From: Streptomyces malaysiense
GTDB lineage: Bacteria; Actinomycetota; Actinomycetes; Streptomycetales; Streptomycetaceae
Reading direction: 5' to 3'
DNA length: 64,000 bases
Assembly (NCBI RefSeq): GCF_000980885.2
Contig: NZ_LBDA02000001.1
Coordinates: 110,091 to 174,090, forward strand
Under the pieces are notes generated by a model that was given only the letters and a program-made list of their open reading frames with translations, ran no database searches and was not told where the DNA came from. Shown one piece after another: positions 41,149 to 50,271 of the stretch (positions within the stretch are counted from its first letter, which is position 1; each line of letters opens with the position of its first letter). The translations under genes were made by a program, and so were the position numbers.

Positions 41149-43884
41149 CTACGGCAGCGGCTGCTCCGCCCAGATGATCTTGCCGTTCGGCGTGTAGCGG
41201 GTGCCCCAGCGGTCGGCGAGCTGGGCCACCAGGAACAGGCCCCGGCCGCCCTCGTCGGTGCTCGCCGCGTACCGCAGATGCGGGGAGGTCGTGCTGCGGT
41301 CGGAGACCTCGCAGATCAGGGTGCGGTCGCGCAGCAGCCGTACCCCGATCGGCGGCCGCCCGTAGCGGATGGCGTTGGTGACCAGCTCGCTGAGGATCAG
41401 CTCGGTCGTGAACACCAGGTCCTGGAGGCCCCATCCGTCCAGCGCCCCGGTGACCGCGGTGCGCATCTCGGAGACGGCCGCCGGATCGGCGGGCACCTCC
41501 CACTCGGCCACCTGGGCCGGACCCAGCACCCGGGTCCGGGCCACGATCAGCGCCACGTCGTCGCTCGGCCGGGCCGGCATCCGCTCCAGCACGGTACGGC
41601 AGGTCGTCTCCGGGGAGCTGTCCGGCGCCCGGCGCAGGGCGTCGCCCAGCAGTTCGAGGCCGACGTCGATGTCCCGCTCCCGGTCCTCGACCAGCCCGTC
41701 CGTGTACAGCACCAGCCTGCTGCCCTCGGCCAGCTCCAGCTCGACCGTCTCGAACGGCAGCCCGCCCAGGCCCAGCGGCGGCCCGGCCGGCATCTCCGCG
41801 AACTCCACCCGCCCGTCGGGATGCACCAGCGCGGGCGGCGGATGCCCCGCACGGGCCATGGTGCACCGCCGCGACACCGGGTCGTACACCGTGTACAGGC
41901 AGGTCGCGCCGGTCACCGCGGCACCCTCGTCCGGGTTCTCGTCCTGGTCGATCCGGCCCACCAGTTCGTCCAGCAGGCCGAGCAGTTCATCGGGGGGCAG
42001 GTCCAGCGCGGAGAAGTTGTGCACGGCCGTGCGCAGCCGCCCCATGGTCGCCGCCGCGTGCAGCCCGTGCCCCACCACGTCGCCCACCACCAGCGCCACC
42101 CGGGCCCCGGACAGCGGCAGCACGTCGAACCAGTCGCCGCCCACCCCGGACTGCGCCGGCAGATACCGGTACGCGATCTCCAGCGCGCCCTGCTCGGGCA
42201 GCGTCCGCGGCAGCAGGCTGCGCTGGAGCGTCACCGCCATGCTGTGCTCGCGCGTGTACCGGCGGGCGTTGTCGATGGACACCGCCGCCCGCGCCACCAG
42301 CTCCTCGGCGAGCGCCAGCTCCTCGTTGTCGAACGGCTGCGGTTTCTCCGAACGCCAGAAGTTCGCCACCCCCAGCACCAGGCTGCCCGCCCGCAACGGC
42401 ACGGTGATCAGCGAGTGGATGCCGTACTCCACCACCTTGTCCGTGCGCTCCGGCTCCTGCGCCCGCCAGCCCGGCGCGTCCCGCAGCCGCGGCTCCACCA
42501 CCGACTGCCCGGTCGTCAGGCTGTGGGCCTGCGGGGAGGTGGACACGAACCGTATCCGGTGGTCCACCGGATACAGCGGGGAGTCCTTGCGGATGCCCAC
42601 GCTGGCCACCCGGCGCATGTCGCTCCCCGGCCGCGGCTCCTCGCCGTGCAGCACCGGCTCGAACAGGTCCACCGTGGCGAAGTCCGCGAACCGGGGCACC
42701 GCGAGCTCCGCGAGTTCCCCGGCGGTGCGGGTCACGTCCAGGCTGGTGCCGATGCCCACCCCGGCGTCGTACAGCATGTTCAGCCGCTCCCGGGCCACCT
42801 CGGCCCGTCCGGACACCGCCCGCAGCTCGGTGGAGTCGCGCAGCGTGGTGACGCTGCCGGCCGGGCCGCCGCGCAGCTCGGTGGGCCGCTGGTTGATCGC
42901 CAGCAGGCGGTCCTTGACCAGGTGCACCTCGTCCGTGGCCATCCGCCCCGACGCCAGCAGCCGTGCCGTGTCGTCGTCCAGACCCAGCTCCAGGACATGC
43001 CGGCGCTCGGCGTTCCTGGGCAGGTCGAGCAGCCGCTGCGCCTCGTCGTTGGCGAGCAGCAGCCGGCCGTCGTGGCCGACGATCAGCACTCCCTCCCGGA
43101 CCGCGTGCAGCACCGCGTCGTGGTGCTCGTACATCCGGGTCATCTCGTACGGCCCGAGGCCGTGCGTCTGGCGCAGCAGTCGTCTGCTGACCAGCGCGGT
43201 GCCCGCGGTGGCCAGCGTGAGCGCCGCGGCGGCCGCGGCGAGCAGCAGGGGCAGCTGCTGGTCGGCGGCCCCGCCCACGTGCGCGGTGGTGATGCCGGCC
43301 GACACCAGCCCCACCACGGTGCCCTTCGCGTCCTTGACCGGGACCACGCTCTGCACCAGTGGGCCGATCGTGCCGTTGATCTTCTCCACGACCGTGCCGC
43401 CGGCCACGGCCGGGCCGATGGTGCCGACGAACTTCTTGCCTATGCGGTCGGGACGGGGGTGCGTGTAGCGGATGCCCTGCGTGTTCATCACGACGATGAA
43501 GTCCACGCCGGTCGCCTTGCGGGCGGCCTCGGCCTTCGGCTGGAGGATCGCCGTCGGGTCCGGTGAGCGCAGCGCGGCGGCCGTGCCGGGCGCGTTGGCG
43601 AACGTCTGTGCCACCGCGAGGGAGCGGTTGCGGGCCTCGGTGTCGCTGTCGTGGCGCACCTGGAGCACCTGGGCCACCACGGCCGAGACCACCAGCAGCA
43701 GCACGATCACGACCTGGAGCACGAAGACCTGGCCGGCGACGCTGCGTCCGGTCACCGCCGCCCACAGCATTCCCGGCCGGTCGCCGTTCGCGCCGGGGCC
43801 GTCCGGCGGCGGGGCCAGTGGTGCGCGCGGGTGCCCGAAAGGTCGGGGCGGCCGGGACACTGGCCGGCCGGGCAGTCGCACCAT
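41149..43884 (-). CDS. Cache-sensor / PAS / GAF / SpoIIE phosphatase / RsbW-like kinase fusion
   Basis: This 911-residue membrane signalling protein has a transmembrane segment at ~47-67, then an extracellular DcuS/CitA-type sensor (VDFIVVMNTQGIRYTHPRPD with the THPxP..IG motif, ~110-150). A second transmembrane segment lies at ~200-222. A PAS domain (~238-330), a GAF domain (~345-500), a SpoIIE/PP2C domain (SGVGGDWFDVLPLSGARVAL, VVGDVVGHGLHAAATMGRLR) and a C-terminal HATPase (SELVTNAIRYGRPP, DEGGRGLFLVAQL) follow. One chain thus combines a phosphatase with the opposing anti-sigma-type kinase. I used ATG 43884; ATG 43770 is possible. Confidence 0.88.
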   Translation of the reverse strand: MVRLPGRPVSRPPRPFGHPRAPLAPPPDGPGANGDRPGMLWAAVTGRSVAGQVFVLQVVIVLLLVVSAVVAQVLQVRHDSDTEARNRSLAVAQTFANAPGTAAALRSPDPTAILQPKAEAARKATGVDFIVVMNTQGIRYTHPRPDRIGKKFVGTIGPAVAGGTVVEKINGTIGPLVQSVVPVKDAKGTVVGLVSAGITTAHVGGAADQQLPLLLAAAAAALTLATAGTALVSRRLLRQTHGLGPYEMTRMYEHHDAVLHAVREGVLIVGHDGRLLLANDEAQRLLDLPRNAERRHVLELGLDDDTARLLASGRMATDEVHLVKDRLLAINQRPTELRGGPAGSVTTLRDSTELRAVSGRAEVARERLNMLYDAGVGIGTSLDVTRTAGELAELAVPRFADFATVDLFEPVLHGEEPRPGSDMRRVASVGIRKDSPLYPVDHRIRFVSTSPQAHSLTTGQSVVEPRLRDAPGWRAQEPERTDKVVEYGIHSLITVPLRAGSLVLGVANFWRSEKPQPFDNEELALAEELVARAAVSIDNARRYTREHSMAVTLQRSLLPRTLPEQGALEIAYRYLPAQSGVGGDWFDVLPLSGARVALVVGDVVGHGLHAAATMGRLRTAVHNFSALDLPPDELLGLLDELVGRIDQDENPDEGAAVTGATCLYTVYDPVSRRCTMARAGHPPPALVHPDGRVEFAEMPAGPPLGLGGLPFETVELELAEGSRLVLYTDGLVEDRERDIDVGLELLGDALRRAPDSSPETTCRTVLERMPARPSDDVALIVARTRVLGPAQVAEWEVPADPAAVSEMRTAVTGALDGWGLQDLVFTTELILSELVTNAIRYGRPPIGVRLLRDRTLICEVSDRSTTSPHLRYAASTDEGGRGLFLVAQLADRWGTRYTPNGKIIWAEQPLP

Positions 43885-44513
43885 GTGCCCATGTCTACAC
43901 TGCCCGGCCCCATCAGGCGAGGGCGTCACCCCGGGGTGCGGGTCCCGGAGGCGTCGGACGAGGCGCGCCGGGGCAGGGAGCACACCGAGGGCGTGCGGGG
44001 AACGGCGCGGCCGGCCGCGGCCGGCCCGCCGGCAGGCGGCGCGCCACTTTCGCCCGGCCGCGGTCGGCCACCGGGAAGGGACCGGCCGGCTACCCATGGC
44101 GGAGCCCTCTGAGCCCTCTGAGCCTCGGGGCGAGGGGCGGGGCCACGTCGTCGGGGCGGGACGCTGCGTGCCGGGCGGCGGCGGTGAGGCGGCCGGTGAC
44201 CCCGGACAGCGTGCGGACGGCGTCCGGTGCGAGGACCGGCTCGGTCACCGGACAGCGCGCCCCGCGGCCATCATGATCGTCCGCCATCGGCCCTACCTCG
44301 TCCTGTGCGTCTCCGGATGGATCACACAGCAAGAATGGGCCAGGAGGAGCGGAGGGCGCACCCCGGGCGGCGTGCGGGCGGGACGGCGGGGGATCACACC
44401 GGTGCCCCACCCGGGTGGCGGCACGCGGGAGCGGCTCCTAGTAATGGACTGCGTACTGCGCGTGCCGCGGTCGGGGGCGTCAGGTGCGGCCGCACTCCTG
44501 CACTGGAGCCGAG
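43885..44513. other. 629-bp region, mostly non-coding
   Basis: This gap between a leftward and a rightward gene holds one possible small ORF (44090-44287, minus) and promoters for both flanks. CCTAGTAATGG near 44436-44446 resembles a -10 for the rightward gene. The remaining frames are compositional. Confidence 0.4.
44090..44287 (-). CDS. possible small protein (65 aa), unknown
   Basis: ATG at 44287 is preceded by GAGG 8 nt upstream. The product begins MADDHDGRGARCPVTEPVLA and continues with a helix-like PDAVRTLSGVTGRLTAAARH segment. The tail is Arg/Leu/Gly-rich. It has no recognised domain and could be a compositional frame. The N-terminal half has more protein-like residue use than neighbouring frames. 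Low confidence. Confidence 0.3.
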   Translation of the reverse strand: MADDHDGRGARCPVTEPVLAPDAVRTLSGVTGRLTAAARHAASRPDDVAPPLAPRLRGLRGLRHG

Positions 44514-45755
44514 ATGACCACCCGCTCTTCGTCCACCTGTTCCGACGACTCCCTCATATGCCCCGCTCCGGTCACGGCCGGTGTCCGGGTGCGGCCGGTC
44601 CGGATCCTGGCGCGGTCCGCGCCGCCGTCCGAGCCCCGGACGGGGCGGCCTGCCGGGGCCACGTCCGAGGGTGCGCCCGAGGCTGTGCCCGGGCCGGTGC
44701 CAGGGTCCGGGGCAGGGTCCGCGTCCGGAGAGGACGGCCGGTACGACGATCCGCTGTTCGGCCTGGTCCGTACGGCCGTCACCACCCGCCCCCTGGAGGA
44801 CGTCGTCCGCCTCATCGCCCTGCTGGAGCGCTCCCCCGCGCACACGCGGACCCTGGCCGAGGCGGTGCGCTCGGCCGGACTCGATCGCTCGGTCGCGGAC
44901 GTCACCCGACTGGCGGCCCTGCTCACCCGGCCCCCGAGAGGCCCCGCCGGCGCCGACGCCGTACTTTGCGCCGCCGCCGGGCAGCGCCCCGTGGACGAGG
45001 TGAGCCTGCTGCTGCGCCTGCTGCACCGCACCCCCCTGGAGCCGCGCTGCCGGCGGACCGCCGTACAGGCCGCGGCCACCGGGCGGACCGTCGGGGAACT
45101 GACCGCGCTGATCGGCAGGCTGGCCGCGGACACGGAGCGGCAGCCGGTGCGTGAACTCCCGTCCGCCGCCGCGGACGAGGACGCACCGGTCGCCGGCCGG
45201 CCGGGGGCCCTGCCCGGCCGCCCCTCGCCCGAACGCCCGCTGCCGCCCGGGACCGCGCCGGGCCGGGCGCCACGGGCACGGCTCAGGCTCCTCCGGCTCG
45301 AACCCGCCGGCCACGAGCCCCTCGCGCCCCCGCTGAAGGAGGCCGCCCGGCACGACCGTCCGGCCGGGACCGGCGTCCGCGTCGCCGCCCTGCTGGTGTT
45401 CCTCTGCGGAGCCGCGCACGCGCCCCGCTACTGGGCGGGGCTGTCCCACGGGCTGCTGGGCGCCACGCTCGTCGCCTCCGCGCTGTGCATGCTCCTGGGC
45501 CTCGCCCTGCCCGCGCGGGCGGCGCACGCCCGGCTCGGCGCGGCGGCGGCCGCCCTCGCGGTCACGGCGGGGCTCGGCGCGGGACAGGTGCTCGGCGGGC
45601 GGTTCGGGCTGCCGGACCCGGCACGGCTGTGGGCGGCCACACTCGCCCCGCCCTGGCTCGCCGGTACGGCCGCGGCGATGGCCGCGCTCGCCGCGCTCGC
45701 GGTGGTGCTGGCCGTCCTGCTCGGGGTCAGCACCACCGGTCGTAAGGAGAGTTGA
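44514..45755 (+). CDS. membrane protein with internal helical repeats, unknown function
   Basis: This 413-residue protein has two parts. The cytosolic N-terminal part has at least four related helical repeats of ~37 residues, each containing a leucine-rich helix and an R-P/T turn: [54 protein letters not shown] and [19 protein letters not shown] Pro/Ala linker leads to four hydrophobic segments from ~290 to 405. The repeats resemble a solenoid used for protein binding. The ATG at 44514 lacks a strong ribosome site; the frame is open to 44484. Its 3' end overlaps the convergent ComB-like gene by 29 bp. Confidence 0.75.
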   Translation: MTTRSSSTCSDDSLICPAPVTAGVRVRPVRILARSAPPSEPRTGRPAGATSEGAPEAVPGPVPGSGAGSASGEDGRYDDPLFGLVRTAVTTRPLEDVVRLIALLERSPAHTRTLAEAVRSAGLDRSVADVTRLAALLTRPPRGPAGADAVLCAAAGQRPVDEVSLLLRLLHRTPLEPRCRRTAVQAAATGRTVGELTALIGRLAADTERQPVRELPSAAADEDAPVAGRPGALPGRPSPERPLPPGTAPGRAPRARLRLLRLEPAGHEPLAPPLKEAARHDRPAGTGVRVAALLVFLCGAAHAPRYWAGLSHGLLGATLVASALCMLLGLALPARAAHARLGAAAAALAVTAGLGAGQVLGGRFGLPDPARLWAATLAPPWLAGTAAAMAALAALAVVLAVLLGVSTTGRKES

Positions 45756-46449
45756 GCCGGGGAACCGGCTGATCGAACGCACGCAGCTCCAGGTGGCCGT
45801 CCGCCCGGCCGGCCACCATCGCGAACGGCACGCCGTCCGCCTCCAGACACAGTTCCACGTCCTGCGGATGCACCCCTGTCCACCCCCGCCGCACCGCCTC
45901 GGCCAGCTCTGCCGCGGCTGCGGAGCGGCGGGCCCGTTCCAGGTAGGGCCCGGGAGCGGTGTCGGCGGCGCGCACCAGGGCGGCGATGTACTCGGCGCAG
46001 GCCAGATCCTCCTCGGCCCGCCCGTCGTCCCCGGTGACGACGAAGGTCACCGTCCGCGCCCCGGCCCGGCGCAGCACCTCGGCGGTCGCCCCGGCCACCG
46101 GAAAACTCGCGCACAGCAGGAGCCCCGCGTCCGCCACGGCCAGCGCCCCGGCGGTACCGGCGGTGGTCTTCTGCACGATCGTGCGGCCGCGCACATCGAG
46201 CGAGCGCAGCCGCGCGGGCGAGTTGGCGAGGTCGAAGCCCGGCACCGGCGCCCCGTCCTGGAAGGCCAGCCAGCCGGGGTTGCGGGCCTTGAGCGCCAGC
46301 GCCTCCCGCCGTGTCCCGGCGAACACGATCCGCTCGGCACCGCGCCGCAGCGCCGAGGCGGCCACGGTGAACGCGCGCATCACATCGACGACGACGGCGA
46401 CCTCCGGCGCGGCAGGGGCGTCGGGGATCCCGGTGAACACGGTCCGCAT
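45727..46449 (-). CDS. 2-phosphosulfolactate phosphatase-like (ComB family)
   Basis: This 240-residue protein of the ComB family is Mg-dependent and removes phosphate from 2-phosphosulfolactate. Family motifs seen: [17 protein letters not shown] near the N-terminus, [39 protein letters not shown] and [10 protein letters not shown]. In methanogens ComB serves coenzyme M synthesis; in bacteria its role is uncertain, possibly sulfolactate metabolism. No ComA or ComC homologue is adjacent. ATG 46449 chosen by homology; the frame opens at 46467. Confidence 0.85.
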   Translation of the reverse strand: MRTVFTGIPDAPAAPEVAVVVDVMRAFTVAASALRRGAERIVFAGTRREALALKARNPGWLAFQDGAPVPGFDLANSPARLRSLDVRGRTIVQKTTAGTAGALAVADAGLLLCASFPVAGATAEVLRRAGARTVTFVVTGDDGRAEEDLACAEYIAALVRAADTAPGPYLERARRSAAAAELAEAVRRGWTGVHPQDVELCLEADGVPFAMVAGRADGHLELRAFDQPVPRLNSPYDRWC

Positions 46450-46477
46450 CGCACCATGATCGGGCACGCGCGGGCGT

Positions 46478-46777
46478 TCAGGGCAGCCGGGGCGTCTTCG
46501 GCGTCTGCGCCGTCTCCGGCCGCGCGGCGCGCAGGCTGCGCAGCGCGAGGAGCAGGACGCCGATGTCGTCCAGGTAGATGGGATCGGGCAGCAGGTCGGT
46601 GGGGAGCAGCAGATACGCCACCGCGCCCCAGAACACCCAGCGCGGCCCAGCGGGAAGTCCGGCCCGCAGCAGCGTACGCCGGGCGCGCACCAGGCGTATG
46701 AGCAGGGCGACGGCGCAGGCGGCCAGGCCCGCGGCGACGGCGGCGGCGATGATCAGCAGCAGGGTGGTGGTGTCCAC
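46478..46777 (-). CDS. YkvA/DUF1232 membrane protein
   Basis: This 99-residue protein has an N-terminal transmembrane segment (residues ~5-28) and a second at ~46-62. The DUF1232 core [29 protein letters not shown] contains the signature PxDLxPD...DD. It lies 28 bp downstream of the unknown gene at 46805 and 28 bp upstream of the ComB-like start, so the three are probably one transcript. Function unknown. Confidence 0.85.
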   Translation of the reverse strand: MDTTTLLLIIAAAVAAGLAACAVALLIRLVRARRTLLRAGLPAGPRWVFWGAVAYLLLPTDLLPDPIYLDDIGVLLLALRSLRAARPETAQTPKTPRLP

Positions 46778-46804
46778 CGGAGCTCCTTGTACGGCACGTG
46801 GGCC

Positions 46805-47986
46805 TTACGACGGCAGGTCGGGGGACGGCGGAACCGCGCCGTCGGCGGTGTCCTCAGGGGCCGCCTTCGCCCGGCCGGGAAGACCGGGGATGCGCAGCCG
46901 TTCGAACGTCCGGGTGAGCTGCTGGAGCGGTGCGGGCGCCTTGGCGGCGGGCCGCTGCTGCGGCAGGGCGGGCGCCGGTACGTCACGGTAGGCGGCCAGC
47001 GCCTCCAGGGCCTGCTCGGCGGCCTCCTTGTACAGGTCCCGGGACTTCGTCATGGCCTCCAGCGCCTCGGCGTACATGGTGACCAGGCGCCGCTCCCGGT
47101 CCAGTTCCTCCTGGTGGGTCATCAGGGTCCAGTTGTCCCTGAGGTCCGCCAGCGCCTCGGTCGCGTCCTGCGGCGCCGGCCGGGACAGGGCGACGAAGTG
47201 CCGCAGCGCGGCGAGCAGTTCCGGGGGCTCGGAGCCGTCCAGGAAGACGCTGCGCACCCGGTGCGGGCCGCCGTCGTAGTCCTGCGGGGCCGGGTCCGGC
47301 GGCAGGATCACGGCGCCGCCGCGCGGCACCTCGACGCCGAGGTCCTTCAGCGCCCAGTTGACGCCGCGCAGTTGGTGCGGCGCGGCGCGGTGCTCCACGA
47401 CCCGGTGCCGCAGGGCGGGTGGCAGCAGCCGGGCGAGCGGCAGCTTGCCCTGCTCGTCGGGGGTCATGGCCTCGTGCACGACCAGGTTGACGCACCAGGC
47501 CTCACGAGCGGCGTCCCGCAGCCGGCGGCGCATCTCCTTGTCGTCCGAGGGCAGCGCGTTGACCTGCCGGAAGCGCACGCCCGCGACCGTGGGGTGGTGG
47601 TCCCAGGAGCCGTCGTCGCCGGAGCCGCCCTCGGGCCAGAACAACGTCGCGGGCGAGGGCCAGCCCTCGTCCCACGGCCGCTCGGCCTCCGCGACGAGCC
47701 GCCACTCGTGTCCCTGCGGCCTGCTCCGCCGGGGTACGAGGGTCAGCCGGGCCCGCACGGTCACGGTGCCGCCGACCCGCCAGCGCGCCTCGAACACCGT
47801 GGGGGGCGTGTCGCTCACGGCGTCCTCGGGCGCGGGAGGCTCGGCGAAGTCGTCGATGTCCCCGCTCTCCCTGTGCCGGCGCAGGGTGCGGCGGACGACG
47901 TCCTCGGGTGCGGGACCGGTGTGACGGCCGCGCGCCGCCCAGACGGACTGCGGGACGGGGGCGCGGTCGGTGGCGGAGTTCGACAT
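46805..47986 (-). CDS. conserved hypothetical protein (393 aa)
   Basis: The family is not one I can name. The product begins MSNSATDRAPVPQSVWAARG and has a middle region with beta-strand character (WRVGGTVTVRARLTLVPRR, then HEWRLVAEAERPWDEGWPS). A helical C-terminal half includes a possible coiled coil at ~300-345 (TLMTHQEELDRERRLVTMYA). The last 50 residues are Pro/Ala-rich. There is no signal peptide or transmembrane segment. It heads a minus-strand run with DUF1232 and ComB-like genes. The ATG at 47986 is used; the frame opens at 48022. Confidence 0.7.
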   Translation of the reverse strand: MSNSATDRAPVPQSVWAARGRHTGPAPEDVVRRTLRRHRESGDIDDFAEPPAPEDAVSDTPPTVFEARWRVGGTVTVRARLTLVPRRSRPQGHEWRLVAEAERPWDEGWPSPATLFWPEGGSGDDGSWDHHPTVAGVRFRQVNALPSDDKEMRRRLRDAAREAWCVNLVVHEAMTPDEQGKLPLARLLPPALRHRVVEHRAAPHQLRGVNWALKDLGVEVPRGGAVILPPDPAPQDYDGGPHRVRSVFLDGSEPPELLAALRHFVALSRPAPQDATEALADLRDNWTLMTHQEELDRERRLVTMYAEALEAMTKSRDLYKEAAEQALEALAAYRDVPAPALPQQRPAAKAPAPLQQLTRTFERLRIPGLPGRAKAAPEDTADGAVPPSPDLPS

Positions 47987-48247
47987 AGGCCAATCTGCTG
48001 ATGAGGGCGGGTGCGTCTCCAAGTATCACCGTTCGCCCCGGGGAAACGTAGACGGCCCCGTGCCCGCGTGCGGCGCGTGTCCCGCGCGGGAGAAGCGCGG
48101 ATCGCCGCCGACCGGGCTCCGCGGGTCGCTCTCGCAGGGTCCCGCGCGCCGGAGTGCGCCCGCGCCCCGCACACTCGGGGTGTGCGGGGCGCGGTCCGGT
48201 CGCGGCACAGGAGGCTCAGTCCTGGCCGAGGTGGTGCGCGGGAGCGC

Positions 48248-49612
48248 TCACGCGCCGCTCTCGCGCAGCATGTCCTCGCGCTCGACGATCTTCACGCGCT
48301 CGCGGCCCTGTGGTTCGCCCAGGGCGCGTTCGGCGGCGTCCAGCCGGTGCCAGCCCTCCCACGTGGTGTGGCGGACCTCGCGCTCGGCGAGGAAGGCGTC
48401 CACGGCCTCCGGCTCGGGCGAGGAGGGGGTGTGCAGGCGGCCCTCCGCGTGGTCGGCGAGCAGGTTGGCCACCGTCTCGTTGGCGTCCCCCTTGGTGTGG
48501 CCGATGAGGCCGACGGGGCCGCGCCGGATCCAGCCGGTGACATAGGTGGACCGCAGGTGCGTGCCGCCCTCCTCGACGACCCGGCCGCCCTCGTCCGGGA
48601 CGGTGCCCGAGCCGAGGTCCCAGGGCAGCTTGGGCAGCTTCTCGGAGAGGTAGCCGACCGCGCGGTAGACGGCGGTGACGTCCCAGTCCTTGAACTCGCC
48701 GGTGCCCTTGACGTTGCCGGTGCCGTCGAGGGCGGTGCGCTCGGTGCGCAGGCCGACGACCCTGCCGTCCTCGCCGAGGATCTCCGCGGGGGACTCGAAG
48801 AAGTGCAGGAACAACTTGTGCGGGCGGTCGCCGACATCCCGGATCGCCCAGTTCTCCAGGGTCTTGGCGACCATGTCGGCCTGCTTGTTGCCGCGCCGGG
48901 TCTCGATCGAGCCGGCGTCGTAGTCGATGTCCTCGGGGTCGACGATGACCTCGATGTTGGGGGAGTGGTCCAGCTCGCGCAGCTCCATCGGGCTGAACTT
49001 CGCCTGGGCCGGGCCCCGGCGGCCGAAGACGTGGATCTCCAGGGCCTTGTTGGCCTTCAGACCGTCGTACACGTTCTGCGGGATCTCGGTCGGCAGCAGT
49101 TCGTCCGCGGTCTTGGCGAGGACGCGGGCCACGTCCAGGGCCACGTTGCCGACACCGAGCACCGCGACCTTCTCGGCCGTGAGCGGCCAGGTGCGCGGCA
49201 CGTCCGGGTGGCCGTCGTACCAGGAGACGAAGTCGGCGGCGCCGTAGGAGCCGTCCAGGTCGATGCCGGGTATGGACAGCGCGCGGTCGGCCATGGCGCC
49301 GGTGGAGAAGATCACCGCGTCGTAGAAGGCGCGCAGGTCGTCCAGGCTGATGTCCGTCGGGTAGTCGACGTTGCCGAACAGCCGGATCTGCGGCTTGTCC
49401 AGCACCTGGTGCAGAGCGGTGACGATGCCCTTGATCCGCGGGTGGTCCGGCGCGACGCCGTAGCGGATCAGACCGAAGGGGGCGGGCATGCGCTCGAAGA
49501 GGTCGATGGACACGCCGGGGTCGGCGGCCACCTCGGACTTGAGCAGGGCGTCGGCGGCGTAGATCCCGGCGGGGCCGGCTCCGACGATGGCTACCCGCAG
49601 GGGGCGCGGCAT
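48248..49612 (-). CDS. fprA: FprA-type ferredoxin/adrenodoxin-NADP+ reductase
   Basis: This 454-residue FAD enzyme moves electrons between NADPH and ferredoxins. The FAD Rossmann motif GAGPAG is at 11-16, followed by FGLIRYGVAPDHPRIKG. The NADP-binding stretch VAVLGVGNVALDVARVL lies at ~147-163, and the C-terminal TYVTGWIRRGPVGLIGHTKG near 370 is diagnostic of the FprA/adrenodoxin reductase family. AAGGGA precedes the ATG at 49612. An iron box lies 46-64 bp upstream, so it should be induced by iron limitation. A role in iron release or electron supply fits. Confidence 0.92.
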   Translation of the reverse strand: MPRPLRVAIVGAGPAGIYAADALLKSEVAADPGVSIDLFERMPAPFGLIRYGVAPDHPRIKGIVTALHQVLDKPQIRLFGNVDYPTDISLDDLRAFYDAVIFSTGAMADRALSIPGIDLDGSYGAADFVSWYDGHPDVPRTWPLTAEKVAVLGVGNVALDVARVLAKTADELLPTEIPQNVYDGLKANKALEIHVFGRRGPAQAKFSPMELRELDHSPNIEVIVDPEDIDYDAGSIETRRGNKQADMVAKTLENWAIRDVGDRPHKLFLHFFESPAEILGEDGRVVGLRTERTALDGTGNVKGTGEFKDWDVTAVYRAVGYLSEKLPKLPWDLGSGTVPDEGGRVVEEGGTHLRSTYVTGWIRRGPVGLIGHTKGDANETVANLLADHAEGRLHTPSSPEPEAVDAFLAEREVRHTTWEGWHRLDAAERALGEPQGRERVKIVEREDMLRESGA

Positions 49613-49657
49613 GATCAGGTTCCCTTCGAGTGAAAAAGTCGACTCGATCGGGAAGCC

Positions 49658-49676
49658 TAAGCTAAGGCAGACCTAA
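49658..49676 (-). promoter_or_regulatory. iron box (DmdR1/IdeR-type) upstream of fprA
   Basis: TAAGCTAAGGCAGACCTAA matches the DtxR-family consensus TTAGGTTAGGCTAACCTAA at 14 of 19 positions, and better on the right arm. It is 46-64 bp before the fprA start. Confidence 0.75.
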
Positions 49677-49704
49677 GTAGGTACGCGGGTCCCGTCTATG
49701 ACCT

Positions 49705-49721
49705 CATAAGTACATCTTATG
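49705..49721. promoter_or_regulatory. inverted repeat CATAAG-N5-CTTATG
   Basis: A 6-bp inverted repeat separated by TACAT lies ~95 bp upstream of fprA, with another CTTATG at 49738-49743. AT-rich for the region and dyad-symmetric, it is a candidate site for a second regulator. Confidence 0.4.
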
Positions 49722-49848
49722 ACTTCTCTAGGGGTGTCTTATGGCGCCGCTCCGGGCTTCCCGAGGGACGCCCCGACGAGTCCGGACACGGGCAGCCGGC
49801 GGGACGGACCGCCGGCGCCGGTCCCCCGGGCCCCGGTCTTCCCCGGCC

Positions 49849-50184
49849 TCACTCCGGTTGGGTCAGTGCCTCCCTCTGGAGCTGAACCGCCGCCAGCAGG
49901 CTCAGCTTCGGCTCCGCCTGGCGCAGGGCCTTCGTCGCCGCGACCGAGGAGAGGTCACCCGTGAAGCCGACGGCGGCCAGCCGGGCGCGGGTCCAGTCGG
50001 CGCGCAGCTTGGCCTCGGTGGCCTGTGCGGTCGACTCGACCAGCGCGACGGCGCGTTCCAGCCCTGGGCGCTCCTCGGGTGACGCCTGCGCCAGCGCCTC
50101 GCGCAGCGCCGGGGCCACCACATCCGCGTCCCGGATGACCACCAGGTGGTTGTGCTTCCTGTGCAGACCCGCGAGTTCCATCAT
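49849..50184 (-). CDS. conserved hypothetical protein (111 aa)
   Basis: This short cytoplasmic all-helical protein has a first segment MMELAGLHRKHNHLVVIRD, a central region RPGLERAVALVESTAQATEA, and a C-terminal TKALRQAEPKLSLLAAVQLQ. GAGGA lies 8 nt before the ATG at 50184, which decides the start; the frame opens at 50205. I do not recognise the family. It is unrelated by sequence to the flanking methyltransferase. No membrane segment. Confidence 0.6.
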   Translation of the reverse strand: MMELAGLHRKHNHLVVIRDADVVAPALREALAQASPEERPGLERAVALVESTAQATEAKLRADWTRARLAAVGFTGDLSSVAATKALRQAEPKLSLLAAVQLQREALTQPE

Positions 50185-50271
50185 GTTGATCATCCTCGCC
50201 GTCAAGGGCGCGGAACGACAAGCGGCTTGAGGAAGACCAGAGGCTGGGGGAGGCCGGGGGGAGCCCGGAGG

